From: Sedimentibacter sp. SX930
GTDB taxonomy: Bacteria > Bacillota > Bacilli > Lactobacillales > Aerococcaceae
NCBI GenBank assembly: GCA_002155105.1
Contig: MUZD01000002.1
Span: forward strand, 248,001 to 312,000
Direction: 5' to 3'
DNA: 64,000 nt
The notes under the pieces were generated by a model. That model did no database searches. It saw only the letters and a list, made by a program, of their open reading frames with translations, and was not told the origin of the DNA. Shown piece by piece: positions 55,317-64,000 of this stretch; position 1 is the stretch's first letter; the number at the start of each line of letters is the position of its first letter. The position numbers and the translations under genes were made by a program.

Positions 55317-57272
55317 TTACACCATCCGCTCCAATTCACTAAGCCAAAGTTCATAGCTGGCATCACTCGGCATGCGCCAATCACCTCGGGGGGAAAGACT
55401 GACCGAACCTACTTTCACGCCGTCCGGCATGCAGGAGCGTTTGAATTGTTGGGTGAAGAAACGTTTGTAGAACACCCGGAGTTGATTGATGATCGTTTGC
55501 CTATTGCTGTCCTCAAAGGCGCGCTCAGCCAGGAAAATGATCTTGGCGGGGCTGAAGCCGAACCGCAGGACATAGTAAAGGAAAAAGTCGTGCAGATCAT
55601 AGGAGCCTATAACCTTTTCCGTCATCTGCTGGATATTCCCGGTCTCATCCAGTGGAAGCAATTCGGGACTGATCGGCGTATTAAGGATATCTTCCAGTAC
55701 CTTTTTGATATTGGGCTCAGCCGATTCCGCAAACCATGCTACTAAATATTTAACCAAGGTCTTTGGTATGCTGGCGTTGACGCCGTACATGCTCATATGA
55801 TCGCCATTATACGTGCACCAACCCAATGCCAACTCCGATAAATCGCCCGTACCGACCACCAGTCCTGCCTCCTGGTTGGCGATATCCATTAAAATTTGGG
55901 TCCGCTCCCTCGCTTGGAGATTCTCGTAGGTGATATCCTTTTCATTTGGATCATGGCCGATATCCTCCATGTGCTGGATGCAGGCGTCCCGGATAGATAT
56001 GTCTTTAGTCGTGATCCCCAACGCCTGCATCAGTGATGTGGCATTAGCGTAGGTGCGATTGGATGTCCCGAATCCCGGCATGGTGACCCCGATGATATCT
56101 TTTGCTGGGCGCTGAAGCTGTTTATACGCATGATAGGTCACCAGAAGGGCTAAGGTGGAATCGAGGCCACCGGAAATCCCCAACACCGCCTTCTTGATGC
56201 CAGTCTTATTCAAACGTTGGGCCAATCCGGTTGCTTGAATGGTGAATATGTCGGAACACGACTGCTCACGAGTCTGTTTTTCTGCCGGGACAAAAGGTTT
56301 AGGGTCAACCTTGCGGCGAAAGTCAGTCGTTTCATTTTCCGCTTCCGGAGCTGTTGCCGCGTGATGCAGCTGGAAAATGACGGTTTGATAGTCATGGCGT
56401 TCCACATTGCCCATGAAGGAATTGATTTTTCTGCGGTCATTCATAAGACGCTCGATATCGATATCCTGGATGAGCAGGGTTTCCTGGAGATTCATCCTGT
56501 CTTCTTGCAGCAAGGTTCCGTTTTCTGCGATGATGGCATGCCCGCCAAAAACCAGATCGGTGGTAGACTCGCTGGAGCCGGACGAAGCGTACAGATAGGC
56601 TGCGATACATTTCGCGGACTGCCCCGCCACCAGACTTTTTCGGTAGGCTGCCTTGCCCACCACTTCATTGCTGGCCGATAGGTTGAGGAGCAGGTTGGCC
56701 CCGTACAGCGCATGGTTGGAACTGGGCGGAATCGGAACCCATAGATCTTCGCAAATTTCCACACCGATCACCAACTCCGAACCGGCATCTTTGAACAACA
56801 GATTCTCGCAAAACGGGACTTCCTGCCCGCAGAGCCTGATTTTGTCGGAAATGCGGTGAACGGATGAAGAAAACCAACGTTTCTCATAAAATTCATTGTA
56901 GTTAGGGATAAAGGTTTTGGGGACGATGCCTAATATTCTGCCTTTGAAGAAAACGACAGCGCAATTGAACAGTTGATTGTCTGCCCGCACAGGCATCCCT
57001 GCCGCAATCACCATTTCAAGAGATTTTGTCCCCTGCAGCAATTCCGTCAACTCTTTCTCGGCCGCCTCCAGCAACGGACGCTGATGGAACAAATCCCCGC
57101 TGCTGTAGCCCGTGATACTGAGTTCAGGGAACAGAAGCACGTTGACCTTTTGAGAAGCGGCTTTAAAGCTTAAATCCAATATTTGCCGACAATTGAACGT
57201 TGGATCCGCAACCTGAATTTTTGGAACGGCTACTCCTGCCCGGATAAAACCGAGCTCGTTTAAAGTAATCAC
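55317..57272 (-). CDS. nadE: Glutamine-dependent NAD+ synthetase
   Basis: 651 residues from the GTG at 57272, which has AAAGGAGAGG nine bases upstream; a 13-residue longer reading is unlikely. N-terminal nitrilase-type amidase with Glu (FPELSITGY), Lys (VPKTFIPNYNEFYEKRW) and Cys (GVEICEDLW); C-terminal synthetase with SGGLDSTLAL and the GTGDLSELALGWCTYNGDH block. Converts nicotinate adenine dinucleotide to NAD+ with glutamine as nitrogen donor; final step of NAD synthesis or salvage. Confidence 0.95.
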   Translation of the reverse strand: MITLNELGFIRAGVAVPKIQVADPTFNCRQILDLSFKAASQKVNVLLFPELSITGYSSGDLFHQRPLLEAAEKELTELLQGTKSLEMVIAAGMPVRADNQLFNCAVVFFKGRILGIVPKTFIPNYNEFYEKRWFSSSVHRISDKIRLCGQEVPFCENLLFKDAGSELVIGVEICEDLWVPIPPSSNHALYGANLLLNLSASNEVVGKAAYRKSLVAGQSAKCIAAYLYASSGSSESTTDLVFGGHAIIAENGTLLQEDRMNLQETLLIQDIDIERLMNDRRKINSFMGNVERHDYQTVIFQLHHAATAPEAENETTDFRRKVDPKPFVPAEKQTREQSCSDIFTIQATGLAQRLNKTGIKKAVLGISGGLDSTLALLVTYHAYKQLQRPAKDIIGVTMPGFGTSNRTYANATSLMQALGITTKDISIRDACIQHMEDIGHDPNEKDITYENLQARERTQILMDIANQEAGLVVGTGDLSELALGWCTYNGDHMSMYGVNASIPKTLVKYLVAWFAESAEPNIKKVLEDILNTPISPELLPLDETGNIQQMTEKVIGSYDLHDFFLYYVLRFGFSPAKIIFLAERAFEDSNRQTIINQLRVFYKRFFTQQFKRSCMPDGVKVGSVSLSPRGDWRMPSDASYELWLSELERMV

Positions 57273-57311
57273 GAATAATCCTCTCCTTTTCCGAAAGAAA
57301 CCCGAAAACAA

Positions 57312-57777
57312 ATAAGCGCTTTCATTTTAAATCACAGCCACACAAACGACATCAAGTACTGTTGCGGCCATTCCATATTATTTTCTTCTTGGCATAGTTT
57401 GGACGATCTGATGGATTTCAACACCTTTTCACTTTTCCTCTTTGCTAAAATTGTATCACACCGAAAGAGTCAACCGTTACTGCAGCGCCCGACATTCTCC
57501 GCTTTACGAATCCGTTACTCAAAAACCGTTAATTAGCTTAGGGCAGCGCATCCTTATATATTTAAGAGCGTCGATTCTAAGCGTTATACTGGAGGGGAAT
57601 AAGGCTGGATGACAGCTACGATTCCGACTATGAAGAATTCCAGCATGGCCTCCACTTCGACGATGATAAAACCTATGACGAACCGTATGATGCAGACTCG
57701 GACAATCCCGACAACTGAAAGCCATCCTTAGACGTCAGACCTTATCGGTTGGCTGTGTCTTCGCGCTAGTAGAGTAT
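57312..57777. other. Region between nadE and the NmrA remnant
   Basis: About 470 bases. A TGATACAAT (extended -10) on the minus strand near 57450-57458 may drive nadE. A short acidic frame (57605-57718) is listed separately. Otherwise nothing recognisable. Confidence 0.4.
57605..57718 (+). CDS. Possible 37-residue acidic peptide or gene remnant
   Basis: Frame LDDSYDSDYEEFQHG ... DEPYDADSDNPDN with GGAGGGG nine bases before a CTG codon. Strong Asp/Glu/Tyr bias looks like real protein sequence, but the lack of a standard start suggests a mutated start or a fragment. Confidence 0.25.
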   Translation: MDDSYDSDYEEFQHGLHFDDDKTYDEPYDADSDNPDN

Positions 57778-58194
57778 AATGTGGTGGACACCGCCAAAGC
57801 TGTTGCGCATGCATTGGTTACCGATAAATACCATGATGCGGTTCTGAACACCAACGGGCCTGAATTGATGACCATCACGGACTTCGTGAATTACGGAAAC
57901 GAAGCGACCGGCAACAACGTCAGCTATCAAGCCATCTCCGATGAAGAAAACTATGCCATATTTGATGCGATGGGCGTTCCGAGAACAACAGAAGACGCAT
58001 TCAAAAAAGACTCCGAAGCACCCTTCTCTTCTGAAGGCATGGTCACTTTCGGAAAAGCGATTCGCTTGGGCAAGATGGACAACTTCACAAATGACTTCAA
58101 ACAACGGACTGGTGAGGAAGCCATCACGGTGAAATACATGTTCGAGAATGCTGACGAGTTCCAGGTCAGCGAACGCCATTCGGAAGATAACTAA
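57778..58194 (+). pseudogene. 3' fragment of an NmrA/QorB-like NAD(P)H oxidoreductase
   Basis: About 138 codons matching the C-terminal half of SDR-a5/NmrA-type NAD(P)H:quinone oxidoreductases: VVDTAKAVAHALVTDKYHD, LNTNGPELMTITDFVNYGNE, DAMGVPRTTEDAFK, SSEGMVTFGKAIRLGKMDNF. The N-terminal Rossmann half (GxxGxxG dinucleotide motif) is absent; the sequence before the match is unrelated. A remnant of a once longer gene; a stand-alone product would not bind cofactor. Confidence 0.75.
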
Positions 58195-58210
58195 ATCCGA
58201 TAACAAAAAA

Positions 58211-58264
58211 GGAGGGGCTGTCTCAAGGTCATTTGAAATCGACTTTGAGGCAGTCCCTCTTTTT
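58211..58264 (+). terminator. Terminator after the NmrA remnant
   Basis: GGAGGGGCTGTCTCAA / TTGAGGCAGTCCCTC stem with TTTTT tail; same stem type as at 1802-1835. Confidence 0.8.
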
Positions 58265-58347
58265 GTGGTTTTTCAGCATAAGTTGACATAGCTGATTACA
58301 GCAGTAAAAAATGACCCGCTCGGCGGTGATTCTCACCAGTTATAATT

Positions 58348-58956
58348 TTAATAGAACTCAATTACAACATCATCGTAACCATTGGAGCTATAATGAGAAA
58401 TCAACAATAACTCTGCTCTTTTGTCTGCCTCTTCCAAAAAGCCATTGCTAATTTTTTCTTCTTCAAGTTGTTTTTTATGAGCATTTATTTCGTCAATGAT
58501 GGTCTGAGTGGGATAATCCGAAAATATATTTCCTTTGACATCTTCCACTTTCGTTTTTTCGGTCTCAACAACATTATCGAGTATATAGGATTTTGGGACT
58601 TTGACTAATAATCGTTTGGAAACTTCATCATACGATTGTTTAACCTTAGAAAAATCTGTTCCTGCCTTTAGATATCCAGAATATTCGATTAGTTTGATTG
58701 CCTCTGCAAAATTAAAATCAGGAAATCCAGGCACTGGAATACTCCTATCTGTGCGGCTTATTATTACATTACTGTATTCATACTTTAATGTTGCCAATTC
58801 TGACAGTTCCACTAATTTTTCCTGCGTTAAAGCTGTTTCTGAGGTTTTATTAGTTTGGATGGAAATTATTTCAGTTTTATTTAGTATAAACAATCCGGCT
58901 GTCAAAACAAACCCTATAGCAAGTATTGACACTAGCCTTTCCTTTAGTTTTTTCAT
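58348..58956 (-). CDS. DUF4230 family membrane-anchored protein
   Basis: 202 residues. One N-terminal membrane helix (about 9-28), then an extracytoplasmic DUF4230 domain: TLKYEYSNVIISRTDRS, KLIEYSGYLKAGTDFSKVK, VKVPKSYILDNVVE, and a helical end. Function unknown. Part of a run of leftward envelope genes (with the 375-aa lipoprotein). Confidence 0.78.
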   Translation of the reverse strand: MKKLKERLVSILAIGFVLTAGLFILNKTEIISIQTNKTSETALTQEKLVELSELATLKYEYSNVIISRTDRSIPVPGFPDFNFAEAIKLIEYSGYLKAGTDFSKVKQSYDEVSKRLLVKVPKSYILDNVVETEKTKVEDVKGNIFSDYPTQTIIDEINAHKKQLEEEKISNGFLEEADKRAELLLISHYSSNGYDDVVIEFY

Positions 58957-59005
58957 AATGAAATACTCCTCACATATTAATTTTGAGACGACCCCTTCAT
59001 TTTTA

Positions 59006-59446
59006 TTATGCCCTATCAGAGAATCGATCTGGAAATAGTAAATGTTTTCTTAATACCACAAGCTTACCTGAATGGCTTTCTCGCGATTTTAGAGTTGGCC
59101 TGTCGGAATCCCCCCATTGCTCAGGGTAATCATTACTTCCATGCTTTGTAACTGTATGGCCGTCCATCACTATTTCAACATGCCATTGTGTTCCATCGAG
59201 GACACCTGGGTCGATATATTCGGCTTCCCAATTCATCAAATCTAATGTTTCCAGCTGCTCAATGAATTTGTTTGTGGTGGCTCGTCTGATGTTTCTATGA
59301 ACTGTTTCTTCGAGTTCGAATTCGCCTTCGCCGCCATGAGTCCAGCTGACCAGATTATTCTCCAAATCAATCTCCACTTGGTAATAACCACCAAAGTAGC
59401 CACCGACAGATGCTTCAATCTTTTTAATTTTTTCATATTCCTTCAT
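59006..59446 (-). CDS. Hypothetical protein, 146 residues
   Basis: Soluble, no signal peptide. Visible features: an N-terminal charged helix, then beta-strands with GGYFGGYYQVEIDLENNL and SWTHGGEGEF, and a later HGSNDYPEQW segment. Similar small proteins of unknown role occur in Firmicutes. Start chosen at 59446 (AGGAAA upstream); an ATG two codons earlier is possible. Starts 11 bases after the lipoprotein gene, so both are likely one operon. Confidence 0.65.
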   Translation of the reverse strand: MKEYEKIKKIEASVGGYFGGYYQVEIDLENNLVSWTHGGEGEFELEETVHRNIRRATTNKFIEQLETLDLMNWEAEYIDPGVLDGTQWHVEIVMDGHTVTKHGSNDYPEQWGDSDRPTLKSRESHSGKLVVLRKHLLFPDRFSDRA

Positions 59447-59457
59447 AAGCATTTCCT

Positions 59458-60585
59458 TTATTGTGCACTAAAATAGAAGGATGCCGAAAAATTTTCATCA
59501 TAAGAAATCAAGAAGTTGTCTCCTATTGGAGCATATTTAACTACACGTCCAGATGCTTCTGCTCCAGGAAAAATATCAGTATAACCGAATTCGTTACCAT
59601 CGAGGCTAGCGTATGCATCTTGGGCAATTTCGCTACCGGATGAGGACACGATTTCAAAATTTGGCAGTATCGTGAAAGGTGTGTCTTGATTCCCATCCAA
59701 CAATTTCATCGTTACATCAAAAATGACCCATTCCATGCCTTCAGGAGGTGCTTCGTTGAATTGGTTTTCAGCCATCAGGATGTCTAAGGCAGCTTGACCT
59801 TTTGTGATGCCACTGATCTGAAGTGAAATGGTCCCTTCATAGTTCTCCGTCCAATCGTCATTGGAATACTCAACCGGAATTTCAATGGCTTGTCCTAGAG
59901 GCACTGGATTGCTCCTTTTTCCGATTACAGAAGCTTCAGCAGCAGATTCCTCTGTGATTGTTTCATCCTGTGGCTCGGTGTCCTCAGAACCACCCTCTAT
60001 TTCGGAACTGAGTAACATAAAACCTGACATCACCACATCCACCATTTCATCAGTAATCTCCGTAATATACCACTGGTTGTTCTCTTTAACTAAATCGATT
60101 TTCAAAGTGGCTTCTGTAAAGGTTTCCGGAACGATTTCTGCCTGTTCTTTCATCGTAGCTTCATAGATCTGATCCATTTCTTCTTCACTCAATTCTGAAC
60201 CACTGAATCCCAATGGTAAAATTTTCGAGAAAACGGAACTGACTGTAGCAGTCATCAATGGTGCACCATCCACGTACTTCGCGTTCATCGTAACGACGGC
60301 CTTGTTACCATCAACTTCGCTACCTGTCACTTCATAAGTAATTTTCTCAGCATTAGCTTTGAAATATTCCACTAGATAGTCATTCGAATCATCGGTCAGC
60401 AGTTCTTCCGTCTCCGTTACCTCTTCCTGATTCGAAGAAAGGATAGTTGCTGCCATAGCTTCGGTATCAAGTTGTTGCCCTGCCGTAAAAAACGCCTCGA
60501 CTGTTGATTCAGGTTTTGCGCCACTACAGCCGGCCAATAAAGCTAGTGACAGAATTGATACTGCGATTGTTCTCCATTTTATCAT
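59458..60585 (-). CDS. Lipoprotein, DUF5105/DUF4352-like
   Basis: 375 residues. Signal peptide with lipobox LLAGC (lipidated Cys20). Residues about 25-195 look like a DUF5105/DUF4878-type domain (TVEAFFTAGQQLDTEAMA ... WYITEITDEMVDVVMSG), then an acidic linker (about 200-225), then an immunoglobulin-like DUF4352-type domain (VPLGQAIEIPVEYS, PEGMEWVIFDVTMKLLDGN, IFPGAEASGRVVKYAP). Such proteins are surface exposed with unknown role. Confidence 0.72.
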   Translation of the reverse strand: MIKWRTIAVSILSLALLAGCSGAKPESTVEAFFTAGQQLDTEAMAATILSSNQEEVTETEELLTDDSNDYLVEYFKANAEKITYEVTGSEVDGNKAVVTMNAKYVDGAPLMTATVSSVFSKILPLGFSGSELSEEEMDQIYEATMKEQAEIVPETFTEATLKIDLVKENNQWYITEITDEMVDVVMSGFMLLSSEIEGGSEDTEPQDETITEESAAEASVIGKRSNPVPLGQAIEIPVEYSNDDWTENYEGTISLQISGITKGQAALDILMAENQFNEAPPEGMEWVIFDVTMKLLDGNQDTPFTILPNFEIVSSSGSEIAQDAYASLDGNEFGYTDIFPGAEASGRVVKYAPIGDNFLISYDENFSASFYFSAQ

Positions 60586-60925
60586 TCTCTTACTCCTCCA
60601 ATTTTCGAATTGTGATCCTTAGCTTTAATCTATAATAAATACCTACGGATTACCCCATTGATAAAGAAACAGCTTCTGCAAGTACAGTATCACATACTGA
60701 GTGAGGCCACCTTCAGATGTCCGGATACTCAAGAGCTCAGCGTTCTGGCCCATGCCAATAGTGGGATATTTATTTTAATATAATTGTACCACTATGCGGA
60801 TGTTAAGCAACATTATTCAAACAAACTTTTTCCAGAAGTCCGCAGGAATTTAAAGGAGCGTATCAATACCTCATTCCATCAATCTATGTTATAACTATAT
60901 TTGAATGATTTTAGAGGAGGTACGT
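60586..60925. other. Intergenic region between the lipoprotein and ABC exporter genes
   Basis: 340 bases between divergent genes, AT-rich, with both promoters presumably inside. A TGTTATAAC extended -10-like sequence (about 60884-60892, plus strand) is the best candidate for the exporter. No repeats seen. Confidence 0.4.
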
Positions 60926-62650
60926 ATGCTTAAACGTTTTTTCGGCTATTATAAACCCTACAAGCAGCTGTTTTTGCTTGACTTTTGTTGCGCTATTTTG
61001 GCTGCTGTCCTGGAACTTTCTTTCCCGGTCGTCGTCAACAGCGTCATTGATTCCATTTTGCCTTCCGGGCAGTGGAATCTGATCCTCTTGGTTTCGCTGG
61101 GGCTGTTGGTGTTGTACATCGTCAACACCGCGATGCAGTATATCGTCGTCTATTTCGGGCACGTACTCGGAGTCAACATCGAGACCGATATGCGCCGGGA
61201 ACTTTACGGTCATATGCAGAAGCAGCCTTTCAGCTATTACGATGACAAGCAAACCGGCAAACTGATGGCGCGGCTGACGACGGATCTGTTCGAGATCTCC
61301 GAAGTGGCGCATCACGGCCCTGAGGATATCTTCATCACCATCATCACTTTGTTGGGATCGTTTCTGTTGATGTTGCAGATCCATGTGCCGTTGGCGATCG
61401 CCACTTTCGTCATGATTCCCTTCATTACGATTGCGCTCGTCTTTTTCAACAAGAAAATGACCAAAATCAACACCCGCATTTTTGAAGATCTGGGGGAATT
61501 CAGCGCGGGGATTGAAGCTTCGGTCAGCGGTATCCGCGTCGTGCAGGCATTCGCAAACGAAGCCTATGAAGCGAAACGGTTTGAAGGATTGAACCAAGCT
61601 TACCGCCGTTCCAAAATGGCTTTCTACAAAATGATGGGCATCAGTTCTTCCTATAACTATCTGCTGATCCGGTTGATTAACTTGTTCGCGCTGTTCTTCG
61701 GCGCCTACTACACGATCCAGGGTCAGCTTTCCTACGGCGAGTTCGTCGGTTTCATCCTCTTGTCCAACATTTTTGTCCGGCCGATCGAAAAGGTGAACAC
61801 AATGATCGAAAGTTATCCGAAAGGGATCGCCGGATTCAGACGCTTCACTGAAGAGTTGGATCGGACACCGGAAATCCTGGATAAACCGGATGCCATCGAG
61901 GTGGCCCACTTGAATGGCGACATTGTCTACGATAAGGTGTCGTTCGGCTATGACGGTTCCAAAAAAGTGTTGGACGGAATCGATCTGAAGATCCGCGCTG
62001 GTGAGACGGTCGCTTTCGTCGGTCCCAGCGGCGCCGGGAAAACGACCTTGTGCAACCTCCTTCCCCGTTTTTATGAAGCAACGGAAGGGACAATCACTGT
62101 CGACGGCATCAACATCCAAGATCTGACGCTCCGTTCCTTGCGCAACCAAATCGGCGTCGTGCAGCAGGATGTCTTCCTCTTTCCGGGAACCGTAAGGGAA
62201 AACATCGCCTACGGGAAATTGGATGCTACAGATGGCGAAATCGCCCAAGCAGCCCAGATGGCCAATCTCGACAAGGTCATCGCCGAGATGCCTCTTGGAT
62301 TCGATACGCTGATCGGGGAACGCGGTGTGAAATTGTCCGGCGGGCAAAAGCAGCGGCTTTCGATTGCGCGCATGTTCCTGAAAAATCCGCCGATCCTAAT
62401 CTTGGATGAGGCGACTTCCGCGCTGGATACCGAAACCGAACAAGTCATCCAGGAATCATTGGATAACTTGTCGAAAGGTCGGACGACTCTGATCATCGCG
62501 CACCGTTTGACGACTATCAAACATGCCGATCGGATCATCGTCGTCGATGAACAAGGGATTTCCGAACAAGGCTCGCACAAGGAATTGTTGGCTCAGGACG
62601 GAACCTACCGTCGCCTCTATGAAGCCCAGTTCTTGGGGATCGACCAGTAG
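60926..62650 (+). CDS. ABC exporter, fused permease/ATPase half-transporter
   Basis: 574 residues from the ATG at 60926 (GAGGAGG eight bases upstream). Six-helix transmembrane domain (about 1-310), then ATPase with Walker A GPSGAGKTT, Q-loop VVQQDVFLFPG, signature LSGGQKQR, Walker B ILILDEATSALD and switch His in IIAHRLTT. A typical MsbA/Sav1866-type exporter; substrate (lipid, drug or peptide) unknown. Single gene, so it probably works as a homodimer. Confidence 0.93.
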   Translation: MLKRFFGYYKPYKQLFLLDFCCAILAAVLELSFPVVVNSVIDSILPSGQWNLILLVSLGLLVLYIVNTAMQYIVVYFGHVLGVNIETDMRRELYGHMQKQPFSYYDDKQTGKLMARLTTDLFEISEVAHHGPEDIFITIITLLGSFLLMLQIHVPLAIATFVMIPFITIALVFFNKKMTKINTRIFEDLGEFSAGIEASVSGIRVVQAFANEAYEAKRFEGLNQAYRRSKMAFYKMMGISSSYNYLLIRLINLFALFFGAYYTIQGQLSYGEFVGFILLSNIFVRPIEKVNTMIESYPKGIAGFRRFTEELDRTPEILDKPDAIEVAHLNGDIVYDKVSFGYDGSKKVLDGIDLKIRAGETVAFVGPSGAGKTTLCNLLPRFYEATEGTITVDGINIQDLTLRSLRNQIGVVQQDVFLFPGTVRENIAYGKLDATDGEIAQAAQMANLDKVIAEMPLGFDTLIGERGVKLSGGQKQRLSIARMFLKNPPILILDEATSALDTETEQVIQESLDNLSKGRTTLIIAHRLTTIKHADRIIVVDEQGISEQGSHKELLAQDGTYRRLYEAQFLGIDQ

Positions 62651-62696
62651 TGGTACAACTCCTTCTACTTGGGAATTGAATTTATACCCAGAAATA

Positions 62697-62777
62697 ACCC
62701 GTCAAAACCTCTTTGGCGGGGAAAATCAGTCAAAATCCCAGTCATAAAACCCGCAAAAACCTCTTTGGCGGGGAATT
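62697..62777. repeat. Two direct copies of the TTTGGCGGG hairpin, 53-bp period
   Basis: AACCCGTCAAAACC-TCTTTGGCGGGGAA (62697-62724) and AACCCGCAAAAACC-TCTTTGGCGGGGAA (62750-62777). Each folds as CCCG(T)CAAA / TTTGGCGGG. Same core as repeats at 1843 and 48474. Confidence 0.65.
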
Positions 62778-62831
62778 ACGCTAATAATCACGAACTCGAA
62801 CCCAAAATCAGACAGTCACACGACCAAAAAC

Positions 62832-62874
62832 AAACAAGAACGGCAACCCAGCGATTGGGTTACCGTTCTTGTTT
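62832..62874. terminator. Bidirectional terminator between ABC exporter and flavoprotein genes
   Basis: AAACAAGAACGG-AACCCA / TGGGTT-CCGTTCTTGTTT, nearly perfect stem with T-tract on each strand. Confidence 0.85.
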
Positions 62875-62890
62875 ACTTTCAGTGATTCAT

Positions 62891-64000
62891 TTATTCCATT
62901 GATTGAACGTAGCTGGCGGATTGTACCCCTGCTTGGCGTCCGAATACGATGATGTCCGCTACAGCGTTGCCGCCGATACGGTTGCTGCCGTGTACGCCTC
63001 CGGTAACTTCGCCGGCAGCGTACAGGCCTTCGATGACAGTGCCTTCCGTGCTGATGACTTGTGCATTGGAATTGATCTTCAATCCGCCCATTGTATGGTG
63101 GATTCCAGGTGCGATTTGGATTGCGTAGTATGGTGCGGCTGCTAATGGGTTAACCATACCTGTTGTACGGTTGAATACGCCATCCACTTGGGAAGCGACC
63201 GTTTCGTTCCATGAAGTCAACGTTTGCGCCAATGTTGCGCTGTCCATTTCCAATTGGCCAGCCAAAGCTTCGATTGTTTCATCCGACTGGACAAAGCCTT
63301 TTTCGATGTACGTGTTGACTGCTTTCACGCGGTCCTTCACGCCTGCATCAAAAATCAGGTATGCGTAGCCTTCTTCTAGAGCATTGATCGCTGCCGAAAC
63401 AGTGTCGCGGGTTTCCATTTCATTGACGAAACGTTCGCCTTGCTGATTCACAAGGATGGCCCCTTCACCACGGATCGCTTCAGTGATCAGGTAAGAGGAT
63501 TCCTGATGTACGGTCGGGTGGATCTGGATTTGATCCATATCAACGACAGCGGCTCCGATTGCTTCCGCCATTTTGATGCCGTCGCCTGTCGATCCCGGTT
63601 GGTTAGTTGTGACATAGCCTTCAAGTTGCGGTGCAAGTTCTGTGACCATATCAAAATCAGCACCGAATCCGCCGGTTGCGATGATGACTGCATCAGATGA
63701 AACCGTGATTTCACCTTCGTTGTTGAAGTCGACTTTGACGCCGCTTGCTTTATCATCCGTCATGACGATTTCAGTCACTTCGGAATTCACGAACACAGGA
63801 ATCTCACGTTCCATGATGTTCGCGTATAAGCCTTCGACCAAATATTGACCAACAGCAGAGCCGTCAGATGGACGGTGGGTACGGTTCACGCTCATGCCGC
63901 CCGTAACGGTGATGTTGTCCAAAGTAATTCCCATTGTGTCCAACCAGTCGATTGCAGGACCTGAATTGTCGACAAGGTAGTGCAGTAATTCTGGATCGTT
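62891..64000 (-). CDS. Fumarate-reductase/urocanate-reductase-type flavoprotein, 5' end outside window
   Basis: 370 C-terminal residues; the frame is open to base 64000. FAD-binding and catalytic domains of the flavocytochrome c fumarate reductase family: NITVTGGMSVNRTHRPSDGS, VIIATGGFGADFDMV, HPTVHQES and the RGEGAILVNQQGERFVNE block containing the proton-donating Arg, then GIHHTMGGLKIN (active-site His) and LYAAGEVTGGVHGSNRIGGNAV at the FAD site. Reduces fumarate or a related enoate, probably as an electron sink; whether an FMN-binding domain precedes is not visible. Confidence 0.9.
   Translation of the reverse strand, partial: NDPELLHYLVDNSGPAIDWLDTMGITLDNITVTGGMSVNRTHRPSDGSAVGQYLVEGLYANIMEREIPVFVNSEVTEIVMTDDKASGVKVDFNNEGEITVSSDAVIIATGGFGADFDMVTELAPQLEGYVTTNQPGSTGDGIKMAEAIGAAVVDMDQIQIHPTVHQESSYLITEAIRGEGAILVNQQGERFVNEMETRDTVSAAINALEEGYAYLIFDAGVKDRVKAVNTYIEKGFVQSDETIEALAGQLEMDSATLAQTLTSWNETVASQVDGVFNRTTGMVNPLAAAPYYAIQIAPGIHHTMGGLKINSNAQVISTEGTVIEGLYAAGEVTGGVHGSNRIGGNAVADIIVFGRQAGVQSASYVQSME

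Noticed and set aside
60911-62347. 478-codon minus-strand frame opposite the ABC exporter
   Set aside because: Shadow of the exporter gene: His/Gln/Asp-rich composition with no domain, and the plus strand carries all ABC motifs.

Overview
The window looks like chromosomal DNA of a low-to-mid GC Gram-positive fermenter of the Lactobacillales, most plausibly Carnobacteriaceae (Trichococcus-like). The basis is the gene content: a LevR/sigma-54 mannose PTS, AddAB in place of RecBCD, a BglG/RAT-controlled beta-glucoside PTS, lipoproteins with Gram-positive lipoboxes, and intrinsic terminators after many genes. The genus is inference. Nearly everything between 2 and 60.6 kb is read leftward; the exceptions are the polysaccharide deacetylase pair at the left edge, a DUF2798 gene, a small GNAT gene, an NmrA-type remnant and an ABC exporter.

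Layout. 1-1.8 kb: polysaccharide deacetylase (cut by the edge) and a DUF4015 glycoside-hydrolase-like protein. 2-9.6 kb: cutC, a stand-alone PTS IIB, DUF956 (ManO), the manLMN permease and its LevR activator, with a near-perfect sigma-54 promoter before manL. 9.8-11 kb: a nucleotidyltransferase overlapping a 61-residue gene, a toxin-antitoxin-like pair. 11.4-12.3 kb: DUF2798 and a three-copy palindrome array. 12.3-19.7 kb: addA/addB, the latter without the iron-sulphur cysteines. 20-35.6 kb: an AT-rich type 1 BREX phage-defence operon (xre, brxA, brxB, brxC, pglX, an extra PD-(D/E)XK-like nuclease gene, pglZ, brxL) followed by a putAbiC abortive-infection gene. 36-39.7 kb: two surface proteins of unknown role, a broken Mrr-type restriction gene and an isolated 3' end of rlmH, a known integration target for SCC-type elements. 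39.7-44 kb: bglG-bglP-GH1 operon with promoter, cre, RAT and terminator all readable. 44-58 kb: MFS transporter, S8 protease, GNAT, SagB-like oxidoreductase, a DUF2975/XRE pair split by an IS200/IS605 element (intact tnpB, decayed tnpA), HAD phosphatase, VOC protein, membrane protein, NAD synthetase and an NmrA remnant. 58-64 kb: DUF4230 protein, small protein, lipoprotein, ABC exporter, and the 3' part of a fumarate-reductase-type flavoprotein cut by the right edge.

The strongest candidates for something new are the PD-(D/E)XK-like gene translationally embedded between pglX and pglZ in the BREX operon, the rlmH 3'-end scar beside the defence region, the small NTase/61-aa module, and intergenic palindrome arrays of unrelated sequence but the same spacing of about 52 bp. 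No CRISPR array, rRNA, tRNA, integrase or Ccr recombinase was recognised.
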